A DNA stretch of 49,375 nt from Thalassobacillus devorans MSP14. Its GTDB lineage: Bacteria > Bacillota > Bacilli > Bacillales > Halobacillaceae. Position 1 is the first letter of the stretch. Every line of letters begins with the position of its first letter. The position numbers were made by a program, and so were the translations under genes. Below the pieces are notes generated by a model that searched no databases, was not told where the DNA came from, and was given only the letters and a program-made list of their open reading frames with translations. Below are positions 29,179-36,606 of this stretch, piece by piece. Location: assembly GCF_000496835.1 (NCBI RefSeq), contig NZ_AWXW01000028.1, forward strand, positions 1-49,375, given 5' to 3'.

Positions 29179-30626
29179 ATACGATTGAAGTGATTGGGCT
29201 GGGAGCGGGAGATATGGAACAACTTCCCCTCGGAATGTACAGGAAATTGACGGATAAATCGAACAAGATTTATCTGAGGACGGAACATCATCCAGTCGTT
29301 GATGAACTGCAGAAAGAAGGAGTGGCATTTCAATCTTTTGATGAAATATATGAGGCATATGATCAGTTCGAGGAGGTTTACGAACAAATCGTAAAGCAGT
29401 TGATGGAATCTGCATCCGGGCAGTCAATCATCTATGCAGTTCCTGGCCACCCTATGCTTGCTGAACGAACCGTTCAATTGCTGCTTGAAAAAGAGGAGCA
29501 GGGAGAGTTGAAAGTTGTAATAGCCGGAGGACAGAGCTACCTCGATGATCTGTATACAGCGCTCAGAATCGATCCTATCGAAGGGATGCAATTTATCGAT
29601 GCAACCGCATTTGATCGTTTCCAGGTGCAGTATCAAGGTCATATCATTTTTTCCCAGGTATATGATGCGATGATCGCTTCTGAAGTGAAGCTGGCTATGT
29701 TAGAAGACTTGAAACCAGAGCACCCGGTTACGATTGTAACAGCGGCAGGGAGTGCATACGAGAAAATCATTACCTTAACCTTGGAAGAGCTGGACCGCTC
29801 TGTTGAGCTCGGTAATTTGACCAGTGTGTATGTACCCCCTGTGGCAAAGGATTCTTTGAATCACCAATTTTTCCGCCTGCGTGAAGTGATCAGGGAACTG
29901 CGCGGCCCTGAGGGGTGTCCATGGGATAAAAAGCAAACCCATGAATCATTACGCAAGTATTTGATTGAAGAAGCATATGAATTCATTGACGCCGTTAATC
30001 AACTCGATGACGAAGCGATGGTGGAAGAGCTTGGCGATGTACTATTGCAGGTGATGCTCCATAGCCAAATTGGGGAAGATGAAGGATTTTTCACAGTCGA
30101 TGACGTAATATTATCGATAACAGAAAAAATGATCCGCAGACACCCGCATGTTTTTGGGGATGTAGCTGTAGACTCTTCGGAAGAAGTGGTCACAAATTGG
30201 GATGAAATAAAAAAGCAGGAGAAATCTGTCGAGTTGGAATCGTTATTGGATCAAGTGCCTGCCAGCTTCCCCGCCTTGTTACAGGCAGAGGATATCCAAA
30301 AGCGGGCAGCGAAGGTGGGATTTGACTGGAAAGAAGCAGGGCCGGTGTGGAGCAAGGTGGAAGAAGAGTGGCAGGAATTCAAAGAGGCGCAGCAAGCAGC
30401 CGATGCAAGGGAAATGGAAAAAGAGCTTGGTGATCTTTTATTTTCTATCGCAAACCTTGCCCGCCATTATAAAATCAATGCAGAAAGCGCTCTGCAAGGC
30501 ACCAATGAAAAGTTTCGGGCTCGCTTTCGTCATATGGAACAAAAAGCATCGGAACAAGGAACAGCTTTACAAGACATGACGCTGGATGAGTTGGAGAAAT
30601 GGTGGAATGAAGCCAAAAAACGATAA
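29175..30626 (+). CDS. yabN: YabN: tetrapyrrole methylase-like / MazG fusion
   Basis: A 483-residue two-domain protein. Residues 1-about 225 have the SAM/tetrapyrrole methylase fold (start MNTIEVIGLGAGD). Residues from about 240 (GPEGCPWDKKQTHESL) are MazG nucleotide pyrophosphohydrolase, with EEAYEF plus EELGDVL metal-binding motifs and a second, C-terminal MazG module (EEEWQEF, ELGDLL). MazG hydrolyses non-canonical or excess NTPs; the role of the N-terminal domain is not known. AGGAGG is eight bases before the ATG, which overlaps the yabM stop. Confidence 0.92.
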   Translation: MNTIEVIGLGAGDMEQLPLGMYRKLTDKSNKIYLRTEHHPVVDELQKEGVAFQSFDEIYEAYDQFEEVYEQIVKQLMESASGQSIIYAVPGHPMLAERTVQLLLEKEEQGELKVVIAGGQSYLDDLYTALRIDPIEGMQFIDATAFDRFQVQYQGHIIFSQVYDAMIASEVKLAMLEDLKPEHPVTIVTAAGSAYEKIITLTLEELDRSVELGNLTSVYVPPVAKDSLNHQFFRLREVIRELRGPEGCPWDKKQTHESLRKYLIEEAYEFIDAVNQLDDEAMVEELGDVLLQVMLHSQIGEDEGFFTVDDVILSITEKMIRRHPHVFGDVAVDSSEEVVTNWDEIKKQEKSVELESLLDQVPASFPALLQAEDIQKRAAKVGFDWKEAGPVWSKVEEEWQEFKEAQQAADAREMEKELGDLLFSIANLARHYKINAESALQGTNEKFRARFRHMEQKASEQGTALQDMTLDELEKWWNEAKKR

Positions 30627-30643
30627 AAAGGAGATTGTGCCTA

Positions 30644-30907
30644 ATGCGTTTAGATAAGTTTTTAAAAATTTCCCGTTTGATTAAGCGGCGAACGTTAGCT
30701 AAGGAAGTGGCTGACCAGGGAAGGATCACCGTCAATGGCAACCAGGCTAAAGCTGCCACGAACATTCAGGTTGGAGATGAATTGGTCATTCAGTTCGGAC
30801 AAAAAGTATTGACGCTTGAGGTGAAAGACCTTCGGGAAAATGTTAAAAAAGATGAAGCGACCACATTATATGAAATCGTAAAAGAAGAAGCTGTACACCA
30901 GTCTTAG
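30644..30907 (+). CDS. rqcP: ribosome-associated quality control S4 protein RqcP (YabO)
   Basis: An 87-residue stand-alone S4 RNA-binding protein: MRLDKFLKISRLIKRRTLAKE followed by the DQGRITVNG turn. RqcP works with RqcH on stalled 50S subunits during alanine tailing in B. subtilis (known for YabO). Start ATG 30644, with AAGGAG ten bases upstream; an in-frame TTG at 30635 is adjacent to the site and unlikely. It lies 17 bp after yabN and is followed by a perfect terminator, so it closes the yabM-yabN-rqcP operon. Confidence 0.92.
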   Translation: MRLDKFLKISRLIKRRTLAKEVADQGRITVNGNQAKAATNIQVGDELVIQFGQKVLTLEVKDLRENVKKDEATTLYEIVKEEAVHQS

Positions 30908-30910
30908 TTT

Positions 30911-30941
30911 ATACCACCTCATTATTTGAGGTGGTATTTTT
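30911..30941 (+). terminator. intrinsic terminator after rqcP
   Basis: ATACCACCTCA (30911-30921) and TGAGGTGGTAT (30927-30937) form a perfect 11-bp stem, then TTTT. Confidence 0.92.
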
Positions 30942-30983
30942 AGATATCTTTTCATATGAAACCTCAGAGAATACCGTGAGTTC

Positions 30984-31009
30984 TAATTTCCTTTTTTTTA
31001 TCATAGGTT
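30984..31009 (+). promoter_or_regulatory. weak candidate sigma-E promoter of yabP
   Basis: CATAGGTT (31002-31009) resembles the sigma-E -10 (CATACAnT) and an AT-rich TAATTT lies about 13 bp upstream. The -35 is poor. Proposed mainly because yabP-yabQ is sigma-E dependent in B. subtilis. Confidence 0.3.
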
Positions 31010-31035
31010 GTACTAAGTGAAGGGGGATCAGAACC

Positions 31036-31338
31036 ATGGAATATTATGAAAAGAATCCGAACAACGTGCGTGGACAAGCTGAGCATCACGTCAGGATGAT
31101 GAATAGAAAAAACTTAGAGATTACAGGCGTTAAAGAGGTAGACAGCTTTGATAATGAAGAATTTTTATTGCAGACCAGCATGGGTTATTTAGTGATCCGG
31201 GGTGAAAATCTGCAAATGAAGAATCTCGATGTCGACCAGGGAGTTGTGTCCATTAAGGGGAAGGTTTTTGAAATGACATACCTGGACGAACACCATGCGG
31301 AGAAAGCTAAAGGTTTCTTTAGCAAGCTGTTCAAATGA
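31036..31338 (+). CDS. yabP: sporulation protein YabP
   Basis: A 100-residue YabP family protein, needed for spore formation in the mother cell and made early under sigma-E in B. subtilis. The central part (FDNEEFLLQTSMGYLVIRGENLQMK region) forms repeated beta strands; the family is related to the YqfC protein. No membrane segment is present. GAAGGGGG precedes the ATG. The stop overlaps the yabQ ATG by 4 bp, so YabP and YabQ are translated together. Confidence 0.93.
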   Translation: MEYYEKNPNNVRGQAEHHVRMMNRKNLEITGVKEVDSFDNEEFLLQTSMGYLVIRGENLQMKNLDVDQGVVSIKGKVFEMTYLDEHHAEKAKGFFSKLFK

Positions 31339-31925
31339 CGTTGACAACCCAATTCCTCACAATGGCAGTGATGATTGCAGGGGGGATTTATTTGGGTGCC
31401 GCCATGGATACATTAAAACGATTTGAAAAGCTGTATCGAAAACGGATGCTGATGAACTATACCATTGTCATCAGCTTTTGGCTTTTACAGGCATTCATTC
31501 TTTTTTTTCTTTTATATCAAGCAAATTATGGGGAGCTGCGTCTGTATATCTTCCTTTCGGTTCTCTGTGGATATGCGGCCTACCGCGCGCTCTTTCAAGG
31601 TATTTATACTCGAATCCTTGAGCGGATGATCCGAATGATCATGGCGATGGTGCGGTTTTTCCTTCGTTGCTTTGAAATTTTGATTGTAAAGCCGATAATA
31701 GTAATATGGAATGTCGCTTCAGCTATTGTATTATGGGTTTCATCAACCTTATTAGCGGGTAGCATATTGATGTTACGGGTGCTATGGTGGCCTGTAAGGC
31801 TGATACTTCGTTTGTTGTGGAAGCTTCTTCCTGAAAATATGAAAAATTACTTACACACGTTAGCAGGATTTTACGTTACAATAAAGAATAGAATAATAAA
31901 CTTGTCAAAATTATGGAAACGATAA
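31335..31925 (+). CDS. yabQ: spore cortex biosynthesis membrane protein YabQ
   Basis: A 196-residue membrane protein with hydrophobic segments at about 5-24, 41-62, 69-86 and 111-145 and an Arg/Lys-rich C-terminus. YabQ localises to the outer forespore membrane and is needed for cortex formation in B. subtilis. It has no clear ribosome binding site of its own; the ATGA overlap with yabP implies translational coupling. divIC follows 13 bp later and may be partly cotranscribed. Confidence 0.9.
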   Translation: MTLTTQFLTMAVMIAGGIYLGAAMDTLKRFEKLYRKRMLMNYTIVISFWLLQAFILFFLLYQANYGELRLYIFLSVLCGYAAYRALFQGIYTRILERMIRMIMAMVRFFLRCFEILIVKPIIVIWNVASAIVLWVSSTLLAGSILMLRVLWWPVRLILRLLWKLLPENMKNYLHTLAGFYVTIKNRIINLSKLWKR

Positions 31926-31938
31926 GGAGGCAGAGTAG

Positions 31939-32313
31939 ATGGCCGAAAAACAAGTGACACGATTAGAATCGAATTATATGAAACAGTATGATACATACGT
32001 AGCACGCCAACAACGAAAGAAAAAACGTCTGTTTCGTCGGCTGGCACTTTTTACCGTCCTGACCCTTGTTATTATGGGATCGATGCTGACTTATCATTTT
32101 AAACAACAAGCAACTTATCATGAAAAGCTGGAGCGCATGGAAGAACTGCAGGAACAAAAAATCGCGCTTGAGAACCAGGAAAAGAACCTCAAGGAAGAAA
32201 TTGAGCTATTGAATAATGAAGAATATGTTCTCCAAATTGCACGGACGAATTATTTCTTTTCTAAAGAAGGCGAAATTATCTTTAAACTTCCCGAAGAAGA
32301 CCCATCTTATTGA
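31939..32313 (+). CDS. divIC: cell division protein DivIC (FtsB-like)
   Basis: A 124-residue bitopic protein: a basic cytoplasmic N-terminus (1-36, with KKKRLFRR), one membrane segment (about 37-54) and an extracytoplasmic coiled coil (about 58-98, Glu/Leu/Gln heptads) followed by the NEEYVLQIARxxYFFSKEGE-like conserved end. DivIC joins FtsL and DivIB in the divisome that activates septal peptidoglycan synthesis. AAGGAGG precedes the ATG. The promoter for yabR begins inside the last codons. Confidence 0.95.
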   Translation: MAEKQVTRLESNYMKQYDTYVARQQRKKKRLFRRLALFTVLTLVIMGSMLTYHFKQQATYHEKLERMEELQEQKIALENQEKNLKEEIELLNNEEYVLQIARTNYFFSKEGEIIFKLPEEDPSY

Positions 32314-32339
32314 CACACTTTTCATTGCTTAGATATAAT
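32310..32339 (+). promoter_or_regulatory. sigma-A promoter of yabR
   Basis: TTGACA (32310-32315), 18 bp, TATAAT (32334-32339). Both hexamers are perfect; the -35 overlaps the divIC stop codon. Confidence 0.9.
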
Positions 32340-32386
32340 AGTAAAGAAGGATATTTATCGAAAACTTAAGGAGGAGCATTTTTTTT

Positions 32387-32776
32387 ATGTCAATCGAAGT
32401 AGGCAGCAAGCTGCAGGGTAAGGTAACTGGTATCACTAATTTTGGAGCATTCGTGGAACTTCCCGATGGGCAGACAGGTCTTGTCCATATTAGTGAGGTT
32501 GCCGACAACTATGTCAAAGATATTAATGACCATTTAAGCGAAGGCGACAAAGTAGAAGTGAAAGTCATTAATGTCGGGAAAGACGGAAAGATCGGCCTTT
32601 CCATCAAGAAAGCGAAAGAGAATTACGGACGTCGCAATAAGCCGCAGAATCGGAAGCCGGCAGAATCATTCGAACAAAAGATGAATCGCTTTCTGAAAGA
32701 TAGTGATGAGCGTCTTGCTTCTTTGAAGAAGCATACGGAATCAAAACGTGGAGGTCGAGGTGCTAAAAAAGGCTAA
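32387..32776 (+). CDS. yabR: S1-domain RNA-binding protein YabR
   Basis: A 129-residue protein with one S1 domain (about 3-72: GSKLQGKVTGITNFGAFVEL, then GLVHISEVADNYV) and a basic, Arg/Gly/Lys-rich C-terminal tail. It resembles the general stress protein 13/YabR group, which binds RNA or ribosomes; the exact role is unknown. A perfect sigma-A promoter and AAGGAGG site suggest high expression. A strong terminator follows. Confidence 0.9.
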   Translation: MSIEVGSKLQGKVTGITNFGAFVELPDGQTGLVHISEVADNYVKDINDHLSEGDKVEVKVINVGKDGKIGLSIKKAKENYGRRNKPQNRKPAESFEQKMNRFLKDSDERLASLKKHTESKRGGRGAKKG

Positions 32777-32812
32777 CTTGCTGCCTATGTAAATATATCA
32801 TGGACGTGCAAA

Positions 32813-32845
32813 AAAACGGGCTTGCCAGAAAAGGCAGCCCGTTTT
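32813..32845 (+). terminator. intrinsic terminator after yabR
   Basis: AAACGGGCT-GCC pairs with GGC-GCCCGTTT around loop agaaaa, then TTTTT. Confidence 0.88.
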
Positions 32846-33013
32846 TACTTTGTAAAAATACTTTTCTTTTATAACCTGTGGTGATTAATACCACTTGCTT
32901 TCTGAAAACCTCCTCGTGAATCTTAAACTGCACTGTTAAACATGGCCCTGTTAACCAAGCACCTTATTCAACAAAAGGGCCGGATTGTGAAAGACTCAGT
33001 TTCAAGATAATAT

Positions 33014-33188
33014 GGGTTCGTTACCGAGATAGAGGGAAGGGTGGCTGGGAATCGATTCGCTTTCCTGTGGGGGAGGCTGGCAAGCCTCCTCGGCCGTTTC
33101 ACGACCTGTGGGGTCTCGCCTAGCCCCTTCTCCCACGGGAGTCTCACCGTTTCCCCGCCACCTTATCCATATTTTGACGAACGAACCC
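33014..33188 (+). repeat. GC-rich foldback element, copy 1
   Basis: About 175 bp with terminal inverted repeats GGGTTCGTT (33014-33022) / AACGAACCC (33180-33188), extended by GAAGGGTGGCtGGGAA-like sequence on both arms. The interior has a GGAGGCT/AGCCTCC hairpin and TGTGGGGTCTC and GGAGTCTCACCG blocks. The pattern (CTTTCC, GAGGCT, TCCTCGG, GTGGGGTCT, GGGAGTC) resembles a short non-coding repeat I remember as common in Bacillaceae genomes. Confidence 0.7.
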
Positions 33189-33290
33189 TACGTTGTGAGA
33201 AGATATCTTCCACATTTTCTGCATGAAAAGCTCAATGATTCAGGACATAAGCTCTTTTCAGCTGTTAAGATGGTGGTTCCGCATATCGAT

Positions 33291-33460
33291 GTTTCCGTTA
33301 GTCTTACAAACGCAAGGAGGGCCGGGAAATTGCGAGACTCCTATGGGAGTAGAGTACATGGTGAGATCCCGCAGGGCTTTAGCCCGAGGAAGCTCACCGT
33401 ACCCCCATGGAAAGCGAGTGATTTCCCGGACCTCCAAACCGTTACTATCGTAACGGAAAC
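33291..33460 (-). repeat. GC-rich foldback element, copy 2 (inverted)
   Basis: About 170 bp with terminal inverted repeats GTTTCCGTTA (33291-33300) / TAACGGAAAC (33451-33460) and a second matched block AGGAGGgCCGGGAAAT / ATTTCCCGGaCCTCC. On the minus strand its interior reads CGCTTTCC, TTCCTCGGGCT, CTGCGGGATCTC and GGAGTCTCGC in the same order as copy 1, so it is a diverged copy in opposite orientation. Confidence 0.7.
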
Positions 33461-33541
33461 AATGTATCTCGAAACTGAGTCTTCATTTAAAGGGAGCTTT
33501 AACTGGAGACTCAAGACTGAGATGGAACAGAGTATGAATAT

Positions 33542-33577
33542 AAAAAACTGAGGCAGCTTCCGGAGAAGCTGCCTCAG
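33542..33577 (-). terminator. terminator of the tRNA transcript
   Basis: A perfect 13-bp stem (CTGAGGCAGCTTC / GAAGCTGCCTCAG) with loop CGGA. Six A residues at 33542-33547 form the U tract on the minus strand. Confidence 0.92.
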
Positions 33578-33597
33578 CAGGACAAGAATGTATTGGA

Positions 33598-33669
33598 TGA
33601 CCCGTACGGGATTCGAACCCGTGTTACCGCCGTGAAAGGGCGGTGTCTTAACCACTTGACCAACGGGCC
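33598..33669 (-). tRNA. tRNA-Glu (UUC)
   Basis: Minus strand, 72 nt. Acceptor arms GGCCCGT and ACGGGTC pair fully (one G-T), discriminator A. The anticodon stem CCGCC/GGCGG encloses the loop CTTTCAC, anticodon TTC. The T arm CGGGTTCGAATCCCG is standard. CCA is not encoded. It lies downstream of tRNA-Met in one transcript. In B. subtilis a Met-Glu pair occupies the same place between yabR and spoIIE. Confidence 0.96.
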
Positions 33670-33709
33670 TTGTCTTGGTTTATGTAACCTTTATAAAAAG
33701 AGAAAATGG

Positions 33710-33783
33710 TAGCGGCGGAGGGGATCGAACCCCCGACCTCACGGGTATGAACCGTACGCTCTCGCCAGCTGAGCTACACCGCC
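33710..33783 (-). tRNA. tRNA-Met (CAU), elongator type
   Basis: Minus strand, 74 nt. It begins GGCGGTGTAGCTCAGC; the anticodon loop is TTCATAC (CAT) in stem TACGG/CCGTG. The T arm is GGGGGTTCGATCCCC-like. The first acceptor pair is G-T, not the mismatched C1-A72 of initiators, and the body differs from tRNA-Ile2, so I call it elongator Met. CCA is not encoded. Confidence 0.94.
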
Positions 33784-33813
33784 ATAAAGTCATGATTCAA
33801 AGTCACAAGCAAT

Positions 33814-33842
33814 ATATTACAACATGATAGATTACGTGTCAA
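33814..33842 (-). promoter_or_regulatory. sigma-A promoter of the tRNA pair
   Basis: On the minus strand TTGACA (33842-33837), 17 bp, TAATAT (33819-33814). It lies about 30 bp before the tRNA-Met 5' end. Confidence 0.88.
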
Positions 33843-33987
33843 CAGAATTTATATTTTCGAATTAGTCTGTCAATTTTTGAAAATGATAGAAATCGTGTGG
33901 ATAAAGGGTTAAACACCTGTCTGCACTTTTAAAAGCTCGAATAAACGACGTTGAATTTGTAGAAGAGCCCTTTTCAAACTGGAAATC

Positions 33988-34053
33988 AGTCGAACTTTTT
34001 GTTACTGCTCTCCTCTTGTTTTGACAAATTACATGATAGATATGTGGTTTAAT
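33988..34053 (+). promoter_or_regulatory. Spo0A-activated sigma-A promoter of spoIIE
   Basis: TTGACA (34021-34026) and TTTAAT (34048-34053) are 21 bp apart, the unusually long spacing described for Spo0A-activated promoters such as spoIIE. The -35 lies in TTTGACAAA (34020-34028), which on the other strand is TTTGTCAAA, a 0A-box match. A second partial box AGTCGAA is at 33988-33994. Confidence 0.75.
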
Positions 34054-34078
34054 AGAGCAACAAGAAGGAGTGGTGAAG

Positions 34079-36523
34079 ATGTTGGGGACATTAACGAGAA
34101 AGGGTTCACAAACAATTGGGGTAGAAAAAGCCAGATGGAGCAAATTGAAGAAGAAAGCGGAAGGTAGAGCGAAGTACTTATTGATCGAGAAGGGCTGGCT
34201 GCTGATGATTATAGCTTTGCTCCTGGGTCGAGCGGTCATCTTATCTTCTATCTCCCCGTTCGTCATCGCATTGATTGCGTCCGTGTGGTGGCTCAGAAGA
34301 GATCGTGTGCCGGCTGTCGTTTTATTTGCCGTCATCGGAGCTTCTACTTATGGCTGGCTGCAAACGGGCTTTGTATTTACAGCTATGCTGACGTTCTTGA
34401 TTCTCGCCTTCATCGTACATACATGGAGAGAACATCAGAAGCTGCTGCCATTCATGGCATTCTTAGCCTGTGTCCTCCCAAGAGCCATCGCATTTACATT
34501 ACTGGATGCATGGCAGCCATACGAAGCACTGCTTATGGCTGCTGAAGGCGTACTAAGCGCGATGCTTGTCCTTATATTTATGCAGAGTGTTCCGCTATTA
34601 TCACCAAAAAGATATAAAGCAACATTAAAAAATGAGGAAATCGTCTGTATGATCATTCTGCTGGCTTCCGTACTGACGGGTACAATCGGATGGCAAATCC
34701 AGGACGTTTCGCTGGAACAAATATTCTCCAGGTACCTGGTTTTATTCCTTGCCTTTATCGGTGGGGCAGCGATAGGTTCTACGGTCGGTGTAGTTACGGG
34801 GCTGGTGTTGAGTCTGGCAAATGTAGCAAATCTCTATCAAATGAGTCTGCTTGCTTTTTCAGGGCTGCTGGGGGGGCTCTTGAAAGAAGGAAAAAAAACT
34901 GGTGTCAGTATTGGTTTGATTGTCGGTACATTGTTGATCGGTATATATGGGGGAAGTGTATCGACGTTATCACCATCACTTACAGAGACCGGTTTGGCTA
35001 TAATCCTGTTCGCGTTGACACCGGAAGGCTGGATAAGGAAGCTGTCACGTTTTATCCCAGGTACGCAGGAGCATTCTCAGGAACAAGAACAATATTTACA
35101 GAAAGTACGAGATGTAACTGCTGTTCGGGTGGAAAAATTCTCCGATGTATTCCGTGCGTTATCCAAAAGTTTCCACTTGGTCGATCATCAGACAGATAAT
35201 GATGAAGAGCAGCGGGAGAAAGATTACTTCTTAAGCCACGTAACGGAAAAGACATGTCAATCCTGTTTTAAAAAGGAGCGATGCTGGGCCAAACAATTTG
35301 ATCAAACGTATCAAGTGATGACAGATCTGATGACTGATTTGGAAGAGGGGGACGAGCCAAGCCGATTAGTGCGCAAAAACGTGGACCAATATTGCGTCAA
35401 ACCGCAAAAGCTCATCGATACGATGAAGTATGAAATTTCATTCTATCAGGCGAATCAACAGCTGAAAAAACAAGTGCTGGAGAGCCGGAGGTTTGTTGCA
35501 GATCAATTGCGTGGAGTGTCGGAGGTGATGGAAGACTTTGCAAAGGAAATTACTAAAGAAAGGGAGAATCATGAGCTCCAGGAGCAAGAGATTACGTATG
35601 CCCTGAATCAACTGGGCTTGGAAATAGAAACGCTCGATATCTATACTCTTGATGCTGGCAATATCGATATCGATCTCACTTTTTATGTGCGAAATTATCA
35701 TGGGGAAGGCCCAAAACTGATTGCTCCGCTTCTTTCTGATATTTTAAAAGAGACAATTGTCGTAACAAAAGAAAATATTGCCCCATTTCCAAATGGCTAT
35801 TGTGAACTGTCTTTTCAGTCAGCTAAGAGATATATCATGGAGACAGGTGTCGCTCATGCTGCCAAAGATGGAGGGTTTATTTCTGGTGACAGTTATTCGA
35901 CGATGGAGTTAGGTGCGGGGAAATACGCCCTCGCTATCAGTGACGGTATGGGGAACGGCATCCGTGCGCATGAAGAAAGTATGGAAACGCTGCGGCTTTT
36001 ACAACAAATCCTGCAATCAGGGATACAGGAGCAGGTAGCGATTAAATCGATCAATTCCATACTCTCGTTGCGAACGACCGATGAGATATTCTCAACTTTA
36101 GATCTAGCGGTAGTAGATTTACAGGATGCTACTTCAAAATTCATTAAAATCGGAAGCACCCCAAGCTACATTAAGCGTGGATCACAAATGATGAAAGTGG
36201 AATCCAGTAACCTTCCTATAGGAATCATCCAGGATGTGGATGTCGAGATTGTCAGTGAACAGCTGGCTCCAGGTGATTTATTGATCATGATGAGTGATGG
36301 CATCCTGGAAGGACCGAAGCATGTAGAAAATATTGAAGCATGGCTGAAGCGGAAGATAAGAGAGTTAGAGACCGACGATCCCCAGGCGGTAGCGGATTTA
36401 ATATTGGAAGAAGTGATTCGTACCCGTGGGGCGATCCAAGATGACATGACCGTACTGGTGGCCAGGTTAGACCATAATCAGCCACAATGGGCAGCAATAC
36501 CATATACACGAAAGGAGGCTTAA
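34079..36523 (+). CDS. spoIIE: stage II sporulation protein E (PP2C phosphatase)
   Basis: An 814-residue membrane phosphatase. About residues 35-320 hold ten or so hydrophobic segments, the middle region (about 320-590) is the FtsZ-interacting/oligomerisation part with a CxxCFKKERC-like cluster, and the C-terminus is a PP2C domain with metal aspartates at Asp622 (ISDGMGNG) and Asp740 (MSDGILEG). It dephosphorylates SpoIIAA to release sigma-F in the forespore and helps polar septation. ATG 34079 is eight bases after AAGGAG; GTG 34070 and 34073 overlap or crowd that site. A Spo0A-type promoter precedes it. Confidence 0.96.
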   Translation: MLGTLTRKGSQTIGVEKARWSKLKKKAEGRAKYLLIEKGWLLMIIALLLGRAVILSSISPFVIALIASVWWLRRDRVPAVVLFAVIGASTYGWLQTGFVFTAMLTFLILAFIVHTWREHQKLLPFMAFLACVLPRAIAFTLLDAWQPYEALLMAAEGVLSAMLVLIFMQSVPLLSPKRYKATLKNEEIVCMIILLASVLTGTIGWQIQDVSLEQIFSRYLVLFLAFIGGAAIGSTVGVVTGLVLSLANVANLYQMSLLAFSGLLGGLLKEGKKTGVSIGLIVGTLLIGIYGGSVSTLSPSLTETGLAIILFALTPEGWIRKLSRFIPGTQEHSQEQEQYLQKVRDVTAVRVEKFSDVFRALSKSFHLVDHQTDNDEEQREKDYFLSHVTEKTCQSCFKKERCWAKQFDQTYQVMTDLMTDLEEGDEPSRLVRKNVDQYCVKPQKLIDTMKYEISFYQANQQLKKQVLESRRFVADQLRGVSEVMEDFAKEITKERENHELQEQEITYALNQLGLEIETLDIYTLDAGNIDIDLTFYVRNYHGEGPKLIAPLLSDILKETIVVTKENIAPFPNGYCELSFQSAKRYIMETGVAHAAKDGGFISGDSYSTMELGAGKYALAISDGMGNGIRAHEESMETLRLLQQILQSGIQEQVAIKSINSILSLRTTDEIFSTLDLAVVDLQDATSKFIKIGSTPSYIKRGSQMMKVESSNLPIGIIQDVDVEIVSEQLAPGDLLIMMSDGILEGPKHVENIEAWLKRKIRELETDDPQAVADLILEEVIRTRGAIQDDMTVLVARLDHNQPQWAAIPYTRKEA

Positions 36524-36549
36524 TTTCATTTTTTAAAACCGATGCGCAG

Positions 36550-36579
36550 GTATAAACCCCTCGATGTTCGGCGATGATG
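36550..36579 (+). promoter_or_regulatory. weak candidate sigma-F promoter of yabS
   Basis: GTATA (36550-36554), 15 bp, GGCGATGATG (36570-36579). The spacing and -35 fit sigma-F; the -10 deviates at two positions. Confidence 0.35.
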
Positions 36580-36606
36580 AAGATAACGAACAGGAGGGGT
36601 GATCCA

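Larger units (their letters stand above)
32993..33481. repeat. outer inverted repeat enclosing two foldback elements
   Basis: GACTCAGTTTCAAGATA (32993-33009) and its inverted copy TATCTCGAAACTGAGTC (33465-33481) match at 16 of 17 positions. The two related foldback elements (33014-33188 and 33291-33460) lie between them in opposite orientation. Confidence 0.7.
32846..33597. other. gene-free region rich in foldback repeats
   Basis: About 750 bp without a credible gene. It contains small hairpins (GTGGT/ACCAC at 32880-32894; GGCCCT/AGGGCC at 32944-32981), two inverted copies of a GC-rich foldback repeat, and the tRNA terminator. Open frames such as 33108-33551 run through the palindromes and have no protein character. 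The segment GGCCCTGTTAA at 32944 resembles the end of the element at 7619. Confidence 0.75.

Noticed and set aside
33108-33551. 147-codon open frame in the foldback island
   Set aside because: It runs across two palindromic elements and the tRNA terminator; residues reflect the repeats, no ribosome binding site precedes it.
33710-33783. Initiator tRNA-fMet or tRNA-Ile2 with CAT anticodon
   Set aside because: Initiators have an unpaired C1-A72 and Ile2 begins with a different acceptor; this one pairs G1 with T72 and matches the elongator Met body.
34690-35199. 169-codon plus-strand frame inside spoIIE
   Set aside because: Alternative frame of spoIIE; the main frame encodes clear membrane segments across the same region.
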